A stretch of 64,000 nucleotides of DNA from Rhizopus sp. PT2906 (Eukaryota; Mucoromycota; Mucoromycetes; Mucorales; Rhizopodaceae): contig JAMYHX010000087.1 of the NCBI GenBank assembly GCA_025529335.1, positions 50,622-114,621 of the forward strand, read 5' to 3'. This document shows, piece by piece, positions 10,524 to 20,913 of this stretch. The notes below the pieces were generated by a model. The model was not told where the DNA came from. It saw nothing but the letters and a program-made list of their open reading frames with translations, and did no database searches. The stretch's first letter is position 1. Each line of letters begins with the position of its first letter. The translations under genes were made by a program, and so were the position numbers.

Positions 10524-12278
10524 TTATTGCATTCTATTTCTTGAAGATGAACCAAGTGTAGGTAAAACTCTTCTTCGTTTCTGTGAACGTTCTTGACTGT
10601 TATCTGTTGAAATTCTCTTGGGCTGTGTTGGCTCATCAAAGCTTAAATTACTGTGGTTGTCATTCATAGTGTTACCTTGCCTTTCTAACGTGGGTGGCAC
10701 TACATCATCCATCGGCATATTACTACTATTATAACTATCCGCCATATCTCGACCAGAGGAAGCATACATTGCATTCATTTGTTCTTTTTTTTCGCTTGAT
10801 TTCCTCTTGACAAAATCTATGTTTAACTCTTCTGGTATAACAGGTACACTTTCTCTTGTTTGTGTTACGGATTTGAAGACGAACGAACGAATGGCCTCTT
10901 TGTCACTTTTATCAACAAGAGAAATGACAGCTTCTTCTAAGCCTGGTTCAGGTAAAATAAATAAATCCCTTGACAACATTTCATTCACCAAAGCTTCCAC
11001 TTTAAAGGTATCTAATCTTTCTGGTATCGCCCTACTAAGGTCGCTCAGCATCTCTGAGGGTTTCAACATTCTCGGGACAGCACTCTTTTGAAACTTTAAC
11101 ATGTCATTCGGATTCGCCACCCGGTTTATAAACTTTTGTCCGAACAGTTTAGGATTGAACGTTTCATAACCACCTGAATAGTCAACTCTAACTCGGATCA
11201 GTGGTATCGGCATATCCATAATTGGTTCAGGTCCCGACATGTTTATTTGTTCTTCCCATTCTATTTTAGCCCTCTCAATCAGGTCCTCAACAACACCTTC
11301 TAAATAAGTCTGTATCCCTTTCACATTTGATTGTGATAATGTCTCTACTCGTGATAGTTGAACAGTCGTAAACTGGAATGGTCGTATCGTTTTTAATCGC
11401 ACCTTTTCTAAACTAAATTGACTACCTTCAATTTTAAGGATACCCACATGCTTCGGTTCGGCTTCTCCTTGTGATAGACTCGTTGCCACAGAAGACCCAG
11501 GTTGAGTAATCGCAAATCGTTCATACTCTTCAGGATGTATTCTGCATTCATGTTCATGCCCCCAGAGGACAAGATCCAAGAATCCATCTAAAAAGTCCAC
11601 AGGAATATGCGATTTAGGTCCATGTGCTGCTCTATTCTGATGAAGCACAAACAGATTGAAACAGTCCTTCCAGTCTTCGTCTGCTGGACGCACAAACTTG
11701 ACCTTATTTGCTTGCCACTGTCGGTGTAACCGTTCTTCTCGAATGTTGCCAAGTCCATATAGTGCCAATTTGGTACTGCCCTTTTCCATCAAAATGGGCT
11801 GAACCATCACTTCTTCGAAACTAGGACTATTGCCAAAATAGTTGACCATGCCCGCCAAGGAGAGTAAATGAAGGGCACAAAGGTTGTTTGTTCCAGAAGG
11901 ATCGTCATGATTGCCGTGTATTGAAAAAACAGGCATACTAATATTCACATTTGCATCCAAATAATTAGCCACTCCAAGTTCGTCTCCAAAGTTAACGCTT
12001 TGATCACTTGCTATCCACACCTTGCTTTCTCTTTCTCCAAAACAATATTTTCTTAATAGTCTCATCGTCTTGTACAGACATGATCGCGATGGTCGATTAT
12101 GATGAAATAAGTCACCTCCCAGTAGGATAAAATCAACTTGATTGGACTCTGCAATTTGTAAGATCTCTTCAAATGTGTTGAATGAATCTTGTCCTCGAAT
12201 GGGATCACGTTCCAAGTAGCCAAGGTGATTATCTGTGGCTATTAGAATCTTGAATGTGTTGGCATCTGCTGTTGTCAT
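10524..12278 (-). CDS. MRE11: Double-strand break repair nuclease MRE11
   Basis: One uninterrupted exon encodes 584 aa, somewhat shorter than yeast (692) or human (708) MRE11. All five phosphoesterase motifs are present: ATDNHLG (D16, H18), LLGGDLFHH (D56), SIHGNHDDP (about residue 125), LHQNRAAHG and LVLWGHEHECRI with the paired histidines that bind the two manganese ions. A capping domain follows (about 300-420). The C-terminal third is low complexity and ends in a basic stretch (SQKRRRVLP), the region used for DNA binding. With RAD50 and NBS1/XRS2, MRE11 resects DNA ends and activates checkpoint kinase signalling in the nucleus. The ATG at 12278 gives a normal short N terminus. It is divergent from the PPR gene, 148 bp away. 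Confidence 0.96.
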   Translation of the reverse strand: MTTADANTFKILIATDNHLGYLERDPIRGQDSFNTFEEILQIAESNQVDFILLGGDLFHHNRPSRSCLYKTMRLLRKYCFGERESKVWIASDQSVNFGDELGVANYLDANVNISMPVFSIHGNHDDPSGTNNLCALHLLSLAGMVNYFGNSPSFEEVMVQPILMEKGSTKLALYGLGNIREERLHRQWQANKVKFVRPADEDWKDCFNLFVLHQNRAAHGPKSHIPVDFLDGFLDLVLWGHEHECRIHPEEYERFAITQPGSSVATSLSQGEAEPKHVGILKIEGSQFSLEKVRLKTIRPFQFTTVQLSRVETLSQSNVKGIQTYLEGVVEDLIERAKIEWEEQINMSGPEPIMDMPIPLIRVRVDYSGGYETFNPKLFGQKFINRVANPNDMLKFQKSAVPRMLKPSEMLSDLSRAIPERLDTFKVEALVNEMLSRDLFILPEPGLEEAVISLVDKSDKEAIRSFVFKSVTQTRESVPVIPEELNIDFVKRKSSEKKEQMNAMYASSGRDMADSYNSSNMPMDDVVPPTLERQGNTMNDNHSNLSFDEPTQPKRISTDNSQERSQKRRRVLPTLGSSSRNRMQ

Positions 12279-12426
12279 GTTGAAAATAATAGGAAAGAAA
12301 AAAATGAACGTAAGCTTACAGGTTAATAATTAAAGCATAATAGAGAAAAAAAGAAGTCCTACAAAAAAAAACCTAGGCATCTCTCTCTTTTTTTTTCCTC
12401 TTTTCTCTTGTTCTGTTTCTTTTGAT
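12279..12426. promoter_or_regulatory. Short divergent promoter, MRE11 / PPR gene
   Basis: Only 148 bp separate the two start codons. The stretch is AT-rich with a polypyrimidine run just before the PPR start and no clear TATA box. It must hold the promoters for both genes, or overlapping ones. Confidence 0.55.
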
Positions 12427-14448
12427 ATGTTAAATAGATTTTGTAAATTATGGCCACAGACTGCTCTTTTGGTCAGGCGTTCATATCGACCTCGTTTTCA
12501 ATCATATGTAACAGAAGTTGTACATGACAAAACTGCGATCAAAGCGATCAGTACTAAAACTCTTGATCAATCAACAACAACAACAACAAAATCAGCAAAC
12601 ATTCCTGAACAAGCCAGCACAGATGATACAAATAGCTCTATATTAGAAGATGCTGATAAGTGGTCATGGTACAATAAACAAAAACAAGATTCAAGAACCA
12701 TAACACCTGAAGAGTTTATAGACACCGGTGTCTATATCATAAAGTCCCGAACGAGCAGCACTATGACGGTTGCTCGTCTACAAGCCTTATTACGAGATGT
12801 CAACATTCAGATTCAAACAACTCAAGATCCAGAATTAGTAAAGGCATTTTTGAAAATATGCAACATGCTCTTGTCCGCCTACGTTCGAACCAAAAATATC
12901 AAGGATGCCAAACTTGTCTTTGATGGTCTTATCGCTTCTCCTTTTTGGGAAGGCAATGAGGAAATAACGACGGTTTCGGTTGTGACATTGATGTATGGTA
13001 TACTCGAGAATGGCACACGATCGGATTTTTACAAATTCATCAACTCAGTATCCAAACAGAACAAGCTACCTTGCACTGAACGTGTCTACCGAGAACTCTT
13101 GTACATCTTGAACCAATATCGAGATGTGAATGCTTGTCGACACTATTTTAAAATAATGAAAGACAAAGGATTACTAGTCCATGAACCACCCTACAAACCA
13201 ATGTTTCAAGCTCTGACTATAGAAAATAACTCAGAAGAAGCACTAGAGCTGCTACAAGAAATGAAGGAAAAGGGCATCCAGCCAACAACAGGAGTATGTT
13301 GTATGGTACTGAGAATGCTGCATGACAACAAAAAGAACAGTAAAGAGAATAAAAAGCGAATGGAGCAAGTTTATCAGGAGATGCTGGACTCTGGCGTCGA
13401 GTTAAACGTCACTGTATATATTTCCATGGGCTGGGACCCACTTGATGCTCTTGCTGAACTGAAAAAGAGATCATCGGCACCTATTTCATCAAGAGACTAC
13501 AATACTTGTTTATCCCGACTTATACGGACAAATAGAATTCAAGATGCACTTCAGTTATACCGAAATATGATCAAGGAGGGTGCTGCAATAGATCAATATG
13601 CTTATAGTATGATCATGGATGCTGCTGCCAAGGATAATGACCAGCCACCTGAAGCTGTCTATGAGATGTATGAAGAGATGAAACAGCAAGGTCTTCAGCT
13701 TGACGAGGTTGCCTACACCATTGTGCTAGGAGCATGTGCAAAGGAAAAAAACTTAACAAGAGCGATAAGATACATTGAAGAAATGATTCATTATGGCATT
13801 CACCCTAACCAAAAGAACATGAATGCCTTCTTAGCTGTCGTTGCCACATCTTCGTCAACATCGTTCAATCCACGTAAGCTACGTGATATATGGCTCGCTT
13901 TGGTCAGCATGGGGTTGCAACCAGATACCCGCAGCTTCAACGTTTATTTCTCAGCGCTGTATAAACAAATGCAACTTTGGAAGGCAAGAGGTAGAAGCTA
14001 CTATGCTAGCGAAAGCCAAGAGGATAACTATGGTAATCCTACTCGAGGCCCATGCAGATATATGGTCATGGGTTATCGAGCCATGAAAGAGAGAGGCCCA
14101 TCGTCTAGGCCTGATTTTGCAACATACACCATTCTCATAAAAGGATTAGCCTGCGGAGGTTTTACTCGTTTAGCTATGCAAATCTATGAAGACGCCAAGA
14201 ACGAAAGAGTATATCTAGATGTAACTGCATTTAATGAATTGATCATGGCGCTTGACAAGAAGGGTGATCTGTCAGATATTATGAGCATATGGTACGATAT
14301 GAAGCTCCTTAATGTGCCACCAGATAATACGACTTATGATCTCGTCATGGATACCTGCGAGAAGCTTGGTCTTCACGAAACGTTCCTGAACATTAGAAGT
14401 CAACGAAAGAATGACTTTGATAGACTTTGGAATAAATCGAATAAATAA
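12427..14448 (+). CDS. Mitochondrial pentatricopeptide repeat protein
   Basis: Intron-free 673-aa frame. The N terminus (MLNRFCKLWPQTALLVRRSYRPR) is rich in Arg and hydrophobic residues without acids, which fits a mitochondrial targeting peptide. From about residue 150 onward, degenerate 35-residue helical hairpins of PPR type repeat: YKPMFQALTIENNSEEALELL with MKEKGIQPTTG, DYNTCLSRLIRTNRIQDALQLY, YAYSMIMDAAAKD, YTIVLGACAKEKNLTRAIRYI, YTILIKGLACGGFTRLAMQIY and FNELIMALDKKGDLSDIMSIW. PPR proteins bind organelle RNA and act in mitochondrial RNA stability, processing or translation. The particular target cannot be read from the sequence. The start at 12427 is supported by the presequence and by the pyrimidine-rich leader before it. 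Confidence 0.87.
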   Translation: MLNRFCKLWPQTALLVRRSYRPRFQSYVTEVVHDKTAIKAISTKTLDQSTTTTTKSANIPEQASTDDTNSSILEDADKWSWYNKQKQDSRTITPEEFIDTGVYIIKSRTSSTMTVARLQALLRDVNIQIQTTQDPELVKAFLKICNMLLSAYVRTKNIKDAKLVFDGLIASPFWEGNEEITTVSVVTLMYGILENGTRSDFYKFINSVSKQNKLPCTERVYRELLYILNQYRDVNACRHYFKIMKDKGLLVHEPPYKPMFQALTIENNSEEALELLQEMKEKGIQPTTGVCCMVLRMLHDNKKNSKENKKRMEQVYQEMLDSGVELNVTVYISMGWDPLDALAELKKRSSAPISSRDYNTCLSRLIRTNRIQDALQLYRNMIKEGAAIDQYAYSMIMDAAAKDNDQPPEAVYEMYEEMKQQGLQLDEVAYTIVLGACAKEKNLTRAIRYIEEMIHYGIHPNQKNMNAFLAVVATSSSTSFNPRKLRDIWLALVSMGLQPDTRSFNVYFSALYKQMQLWKARGRSYYASESQEDNYGNPTRGPCRYMVMGYRAMKERGPSSRPDFATYTILIKGLACGGFTRLAMQIYEDAKNERVYLDVTAFNELIMALDKKGDLSDIMSIWYDMKLLNVPPDNTTYDLVMDTCEKLGLHETFLNIRSQRKNDFDRLWNKSNK

Positions 14449-14569
14449 GCCACTGTGACGCTATTTCTTTCTCTGTCTTGCACTTTCTCTCTTTCCTTTC
14501 TATTTTGATAGATTTAATTTTTTATATTATTTCAGTTACCTTTTTTCTTCTTTTCCTACATCTCTCTAA

Positions 14570-15642
14570 ATGTTGCGTACAGTGTAAGTATAAAAATAAA
14601 CAAATGTACTTGTTGTGCTTATACTTTAGATAATAGTAAGCCTAAAAACGCTCGCTCCAAGCGTTTCTTGAAGAATCGTGAAGCTAAAGTACATGAAAAT
14701 CCCAAAAATACTTTAATCATCAAAGGATCTACAACAAGTCAAGTCATCAATGATGCCTTGAAGGATCTGGTATGTATGCTTATATAGATCTAATTATGGT
14801 AACTTATACTTCATTAGTATGCTTTGAAACGACCCAATGCTATTCACTTTTCCAAAAAGAATGAGATCAAGCCATTTGAAGACGAACAAAAACTCGAATT
14901 CTTTTCGACCAAAAACGATTGTGCACTTTTAGTTATTGGAACGCATTCCAAAAAGAGACCACATAACTTGACATTTGTTCGTATGTTTAATCATCAACTA
15001 TTAGACATGTATGAGCTTGGTATCGAAAATGCTCAATGCATGGGCTCTATTCCTGTAAGTTTTTTTCTTTTTGTATAATAGGTCCATTTACTAATATATC
15101 TATAATAGGGGCCTAAATGTTCTTTGGGATTAAAGCCCTTGATGATTTTCAATGGTGAAAAGTTCGATACAGACACAACCTATAAACACTTGAAGAGTTT
15201 CTTTTTAGACTTTTTCAATGGTGAAGTGACATCCGCTATCAATTTGGCCGGTCTTGAACATGTGATCAGTATAACGGCTACACCTGATGATAATCGAATC
15301 TTATTCCGTACATACTTGGTGCAAATGAAAAAGAGTGGAGTAAAGACACCTCGTGTCGAATTGGAAGATATGGGCCCTCACTATGACTTTGTGATCAAGC
15401 GAACTTCATTGCCCAAGTCTGAAATGTGGTCTCAAGCTGTCAAGGTACCCAAGGAGCTTAAGCCAAAGAAGGTCAAGAATCTTGAAAAGGATGAGATGGG
15501 TGATACTTATGGACGTATCCATCTTGGCAAGCAAGACTTTAACAAGATTCAGACAAGAAAGATGAAGGGTTTGAAAAAGAGAGCAGGAGAAGATGAGGAT
15601 GAAGATGAAGATGCATCTCCAGCAAAGAAACCAAAGGTTTAG
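14570..15642 (+). CDS. RPF2: Ribosome production factor 2
   Basis: Exons 14570..14583, 14637..14769, 14818..15054 and 15109..15642 give 305 aa, nearly identical in length to human RPF2 (306). The first exon is only 14 nt and encodes MLRTV; its acceptor must be the second of two AG sites (14635-14636), because this yields the conserved VKPKNARSKRFLKNREAK. The Brix domain covers about 25-240 (FFSTKNDCALLVIGTHSKKRP, ELGIENAQ, LKPLMIFNGEKF, NLAGLEHVISITA, PRVELEDMGPHYDFVIKR). The C terminus carries YGRIHLGKQDFNKIQTRKMKGLKKR, then an acidic/basic tail. RPF2 works with RRS1 to load the 5S RNP into pre-60S particles in the nucleolus. Confidence 0.95.
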
Positions 15643-15911
15643 ATAGATTTTGTTTTTGCTTTTTATCTCCTCTTCGAATAGAAAAAGGAAGTATAAATAA
15701 AGCTGTAAAATGTAAATAGTCAAACAGAAATAATTCGTTGATATGTTGTGTGCGTGTGTGTATGTGTGTATGCATGTCTGTTATAAAGAGTGGGAAGTTT
15801 TTATTACTACTGTTATTATTATTATTAAAGCAAATTTTATATATTTACTGGCAATTTTTTGTTATTTTGTACACACATACAGAGAGAAAGAAAGGGCAAA
15901 GAGAGGATGAA

Positions 15912-18266
15912 TTAATACATGAGTGACCTTGCCCATTCATCAGCAACAGAAATAAGTTCAAATGTGTAGTCAGCAGGTTCGATACTTCTACTGGAGGATC
16001 GTGGAGTTGAACCTGGCGTGCCTACAGCGCCTACCGCCGCCGCCGCCGCCGCCATGGCAGCAGCCGAGACAGAACCAGAAGGGGACGAATTACCACTGAC
16101 TTGATGCTGGTAACAAGATTCTATGGAGAATGGTGCGGTAGAGTTATTAGCAGGTATTATATACGAATTATCTAGAATGTCTTGTCGACCAGCGAGTATG
16201 TCTACAGATGAAGAAGTGGAAGGCAGATTATTCTGTTTGTGGCAAAGATCGTTGATTTCGGAGAATGCAGATGCATAAGTGTCATGATGGTCTTGATGCT
16301 GATGATGATGATTGTTGTAAAATTGATGCTTGGGTTGGAGAATGACGTCTATCAATCGAGAAAAGTTGCTACTACGCAGATCGCCCATGGGGATCTTTTC
16401 GACCAAGAGCCGGATATCTTCAAGACTCTTTCTAAACTGCACCTTGGCTGTTTTGGCCACGTCTAGTTCGGGACTATCAAAGTCAACAACGTGTGTGAGA
16501 GCAGCAAAGACGGCCGAGAACGCTGATACGGCAGAGGTGTACATCAGATGTGGGTACTGCACAGTGAGTGAGACAATTTCGGTAATAGTGCTGGCAAGCG
16601 CATGTCGTCTGTCACGTATATGCTGATCTTGTCGACAGCACATGATAAGCGACAACTCTAGGTCATAGCAAATCAAGTGAAGGTTCGTTATTACGGCAGA
16701 TGCAGGTATTTCTTCTTCAGTCCATCGTAATTCCACAGGCAGCATCTCTCTCCACCGATGAATGGCGTCCAAGTACTGCAAAATTTGGTTTTCTTCTTTC
16801 ATCGTCCATCCATCCTTGACGTCGTAAGTAAAGAATCGAATGACTTTTTCAACAAGCATCATCAGTCGACACAACTGTGTGAATGCTTCTAGCACAAGTC
16901 GTTCATACACTGTATCTTCTGGTAATTGACTAGGCAGGTCAATCTCAATATCCTTTGATTTCAGCATCCACGGTCTTTCCATCGTACAGCTCTGCAACTT
17001 ATCCATCACAAAGCACGTCCACAACACACGTTTTCGAAGTTCAATGTCGCACTGAGGCATCTGGCTACTATAATGACTAGTGTGCAGTCCGAGTTCGAAG
17101 CACATACGAATGGCCATCCCGCTATACATCCACGCTCGACTCGATCTTTGACGATTCTGATCACATTCGTAAAAAGTCATGTAGAGGAGTGCAATCACTG
17201 TACTGATACGTGGAACATCAAGAAAATCGTCAACTAACTTTCTCGCACGGTGATAAAAGACGTCTTCCTGCACTTCAAGATTCGGTAAGAGTGCTGATTG
17301 CTTGGCCTTTCTAACAGCGTGGGCGTACATGATGTTGAGCAAGAGTGGGGTAACCAATGGACCTTTGACTTTGAGTTGATCGTAAAACATAGACCGTGAG
17401 AGGATAGGGAGAATATGGTGACACTCGTTGAAGAAGATGCCGATCAGTTGTTCCTGAATTAATCGTGAGGGCATATCAATGGGCACACTATAGTAACTAG
17501 GCAAGTGAGGCTCGGGTGTCCATCGGATGAATTGACCATAACTACGCCAGGGAGTCACTTTATCGCTATCTAATTTTGTTGTCGTCGTATCACTGTTGAG
17601 CGTAAGTTGAACCAAGCCGTCTGTCAATTGCTCAATCATTCTGTCAGGTCTTGTCGCTGGCTGCTGTGGGGAAGGAGGATCGGAAGGTGCACGATTTGAA
17701 TCGATGATCCGTGGCTGAGCTGCAAAGAGGTTGTCGGCCTTGTCTGCTAAATATATCTTGTTGTCTTCCGAAACATGACCACCATTCGTCGTTGTCCTTG
17801 AGGTCTCTTCAGAACTGTCAATAGGCTCTAATCTGATATAGTTTTCATCTGGATTCTTTAGATACATGCATTTACGTCTTCGAGCTATTTGTATTGAAAA
17901 ACGCATGAATAAATGGAGCAATTGGTATGCTATTCAACTACCTTTGCACTACGAACAAAGAACCCCAAAAAAAGAGAAAAGGTAAGATACATTGAGATAA
18001 ATTTGAACTGTCTGTGTAATACCTGCATACAAGGATGTTTACCATCACACTATACATAAAAACTTTCTCATGAGAACAAGGAATAAACAGAGGTATAAAT
18101 ATAAAAGGTTACCTTTATTTTCTTCATTCGACACGGATGACATGCTCTCCCTACTTTGAGTCTTTTGTGTCTGCTGTCCTCTGCGATCTTAAATTAGATG
18201 CTTATGTGTAAATCAAGTAAATATTTATGACCAACCTCTTATGGGTAATTCAAGTGTGGCAAACAT
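15912..18266 (-). CDS. Zn2Cys6 transcription factor with fungal_trans domain
   Basis: Exons complement(15912..17884, 17942..17948, 18023..18049, 18113..18180, 18236..18266) give about 701 aa. The zinc cluster is spread over four exons, including one of 9 codons and one of 7 nt. Joined, it reads ACHPCRMKKIKCDG, then KHPCMQCKARRRKCMY: C-x2-C-x6-C-x5-C-x2-C-x6-C exactly. The large last exon holds the fungal-specific regulatory domain (about 180-500: LIQEQLIGIFFNECHHILPIL, YLDAIHRWREMLP) and a poly-Ala stretch near the C terminus. Such proteins bind CGG-type sites and control metabolic genes; the target is unknown. The 5' end is ambiguous: an alternative first exon starting at 18416 ends in a stronger donor (GTGAG) and also joins in frame, skipping the A26 tract at 18274-18299 as intron. 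Confidence 0.87.
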
Positions 18267-18273
18267 GATTTCC

Positions 18274-18299
18274 AAAAAAAAAAAAAAAAAAAAAAAAAA
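18274..18299. repeat. A26 homopolymer (T26 on the coding strand)
   Basis: Twenty-six A residues on the plus strand. On the minus strand this is a T tract 7 bp upstream of the proposed start codon of the zinc-cluster gene, so it is either in the 5' leader or the pyrimidine tract of an upstream intron. Confidence 0.9.
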
Positions 18300-18641
18300 G
18301 AAATAGAAAAGCAAGGAGAAAGAGAAAATATACTCACTTTTACTGCAACAAAAAAGATTGGTTTCCTCATTTGTCAATCTTTGGGATACATGTGTGACAC
18401 AAGCCATTTGCCCCAATCAATAGGAGAAGACTCGAAATGACTAAACTATGAAGAGCCCTGGAGATTATTAGGTAATACACTACAAAGAATAGTATCTAAT
18501 CAACGGAAACCCAGCAACCGTTTCTTTATTTTTGTCTTTTATTACATGGACACACACAGAGAAAGACAAATTTAGGCTATTTACAGTACAGGAAAAAAAA
18601 AAGAGAGAGAAAGAGAAAGAGAGAGGAGGGGGAATCATTGT

Positions 18642-19459
18642 CTACATGTCAACAATACGTTGTACTTTGCCACAATCAGGTAAATGCTCGCCTCTATACT
18701 TAATCAGGTACTCTCCATTCTCTTTAGCAGTTACCGTCTTATTCACTGGACAACCCTGTGCGTATGTCAAAAAGCAAATTTAGTTTGCTTGATTATTTGG
18801 AAGAATGAGCTTTCTTTACCTTTGTGCTATTGGAGCATTTATAGTAAATGCTCTTATTGCCTGTCTTTTTCTGAATGGTGTTACCGTTGTTCTTCCAAAA
18901 ATATCCATCGTTATATGGATTCTCTCTTGTCTCTACGATTTTTGAGATGGCCTGCATCTCACGTCTACGTCTAGATTTTGGGGGCAAAAAGGAAGGTTCG
19001 TAACGACTAGAAAAGGAAGAACGGTGTTCTAACTTGTTCATCTGATACGATATTTGCTGTTGCTGTTGATCTTGTCCGAAATGGAAAGGGGGCGATAACG
19101 GATGGAGCGCATTTTTTTGATTCGTTGTCATCATCGCTTGCTGTTGCGGAGGAAATCTATGTTTACAAAATAGGTTAGCTTAAACTGCCGAAAAAAAAAT
19201 AGCAAGGGCAACTTACCCTAATGAAAGGATGGATGCAGCAGCAGCGGCAGCAGCCGAGGATGAATTAGAGTTTGGGGAAAAGGTGTTTCGGTCATCTAAT
19301 TCATCGTTCGAGTTTGAGCTACCATCAAAGGAAGAACCAAGAGCAGAATCTCTTCTGTCACAGTCATTGTCATCAAATAACAAATCAATAGCACTTGGCC
19401 TTCTGTTATCGAATGATGATTGGAGGATATGCTGATGTTGTTGTGGTTGGGGAAATGCC

Positions 19460-19490
<31 letters not shown>

Positions 19491-19776
19491 GATGGTGTTC
19501 GTAAAGCATCAAATCTAATTCTTTTGCTCTCAGTTTTGCTTCTTCTGCCCTTCTTTTATCTTCTTCTACTTTACTCATCAAAATTAATTTTAATAAATCT
19601 GGTTGAGACTGGTAATAAAGAATGATATCTCTTAAATCGCAGGCAACGGGATTAGTGACTAATTCACCATCTTTTATATTTGATTGCCATGTTTCCTGTT
19701 GCTTTGGATTATAGCCATTATTCATCATGAACTGGTCATTTTTTGGCTGCTCTATAAATGTTTGATAATTATTCAT
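18642..19776 (-). CDS. WRKY/GCM1/FLYWCH-like zinc-binding transcription factor
   Basis: Exons complement(18642..18755, 18820..19156, 19217..19776) give 336 aa. The ATG at 19776 is used rather than an upstream TTG. The first two thirds are low complexity with an internal helix (LILMSKVEEDKRRAEEAKLRAKELDLM, about 65-95), a Q run and poly-Ala near exon end. The C terminus is a compact domain of about 70 residues: NDGYFWKNNGNTIQKK, NKSIYYKCSNSTKGCPVNK, then YLIKYRGEHLPDC. The pattern (aromatic DGYxW strand, YYKC-x6-C, about 21 residues, H-x3-C) is that of the WRKY-GCM1/FLYWCH superfamily, with WKNNGNT where plants have WRKYGQK. The zinc site is completed only after splicing of the last intron, which falls between the two cysteines. 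DNA binding is inferred. Confidence 0.72.
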
Positions 19777-20913
19777 TACGATCAAAGGAGGGAAAAAAGG
19801 GCAAAAATTTTTTCTTTAGTCTTCTCTTTTCTTTTATTCCAATTGGTGATATTTGTGGAACTTGGCTGAGATATAATAGTAGTGAAACATGGTCAATACA
19901 AGTGCTCACAGCAGTATTGGTACATATAAGCATGATATTGTTATGTAAGGGGAAACGTAAGGCATTGTCAATTACAGAGTTTTCACCTTTGTTGCCATGG
20001 ATACATAAAGTATTATAAGCTAACGTGACATGATTTTATGTAACCATGGTGATGAAGGAGATTGGTACAGCAGAGAAATGAACTTTTGCGTGTAGGACAG
20101 ATGTTTGTCCCCCACGACAAAATTACCTTTTATATTATTGTTTACCGACATGCAAGATGGAATGAGCAGGTAGCTTAAATCAGCGTCATGGATATAGTCA
20201 TGCTTAAGGGATTTTGAGGGACTGCTTATGTAATATAGCTGATTATTTCTCCAAATCTTTTACTTATCGTGACAGATCTCCTTTTATTACGTTTTGTGTT
20301 GTTAGCAAGCACCATTGCTCCGTCACTACACATGTATCAATATTTAATATAAGATGATCCCACTTAATTGACAAATATTCACATGTCGGGGTCATTAAAT
20401 GGATTTAGTTACTTTACCGCGAAGCTCTTTTGTATTTAAACAAAAAAAAAAACTCAAGTTTTTGTTTTTCTGTGGCCCAGGTATGTGCAACCAATCTGGG
20501 GTTCTGACTGTACTAGTAGTAACCCCTAAGGATCCTCAGCAGATTGGATGTGTGTATCTTGAAGGTGTGTTCAAAATAAGATGACTTTGAATAAAATGAT
20601 ATGCGGATATAGTACTGATTTTGAGCTAATAGGAGAGGAGAGAATATATCTTTGAGGTAATGGTGGCTTATTCTTAGTCAGTAGAACAAAAGCAAGTATA
20701 GCGTTGTTCATTTTGCATAAAAAGAAAGCTACGTGTGCGTGTGTGCGTGTGTGCGAAGAGTGAGAGGGCCAATATTTGCTTACTATGTTTTATTATTTAT
20801 TCTTTTATGTTTTAAAGGAATACAGTGAAAAAAAGAAAAGAAAGCAAGGCAGCGAAGAAAAAATATTAGCGGTTGTGTATTAATAAAGTGATAAATTCAA
20901 TAAATAGTAAAGT
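19777..20913. other. 1.1 kb spacer
   Basis: AT-rich spacer between the start of the WRKY-like gene and the stop of CYP51. Both upstream sequence of the first and downstream sequence of the second lie here. A GT-rich run occurs at 20728-20752. No convincing gene is seen. Confidence 0.6.
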
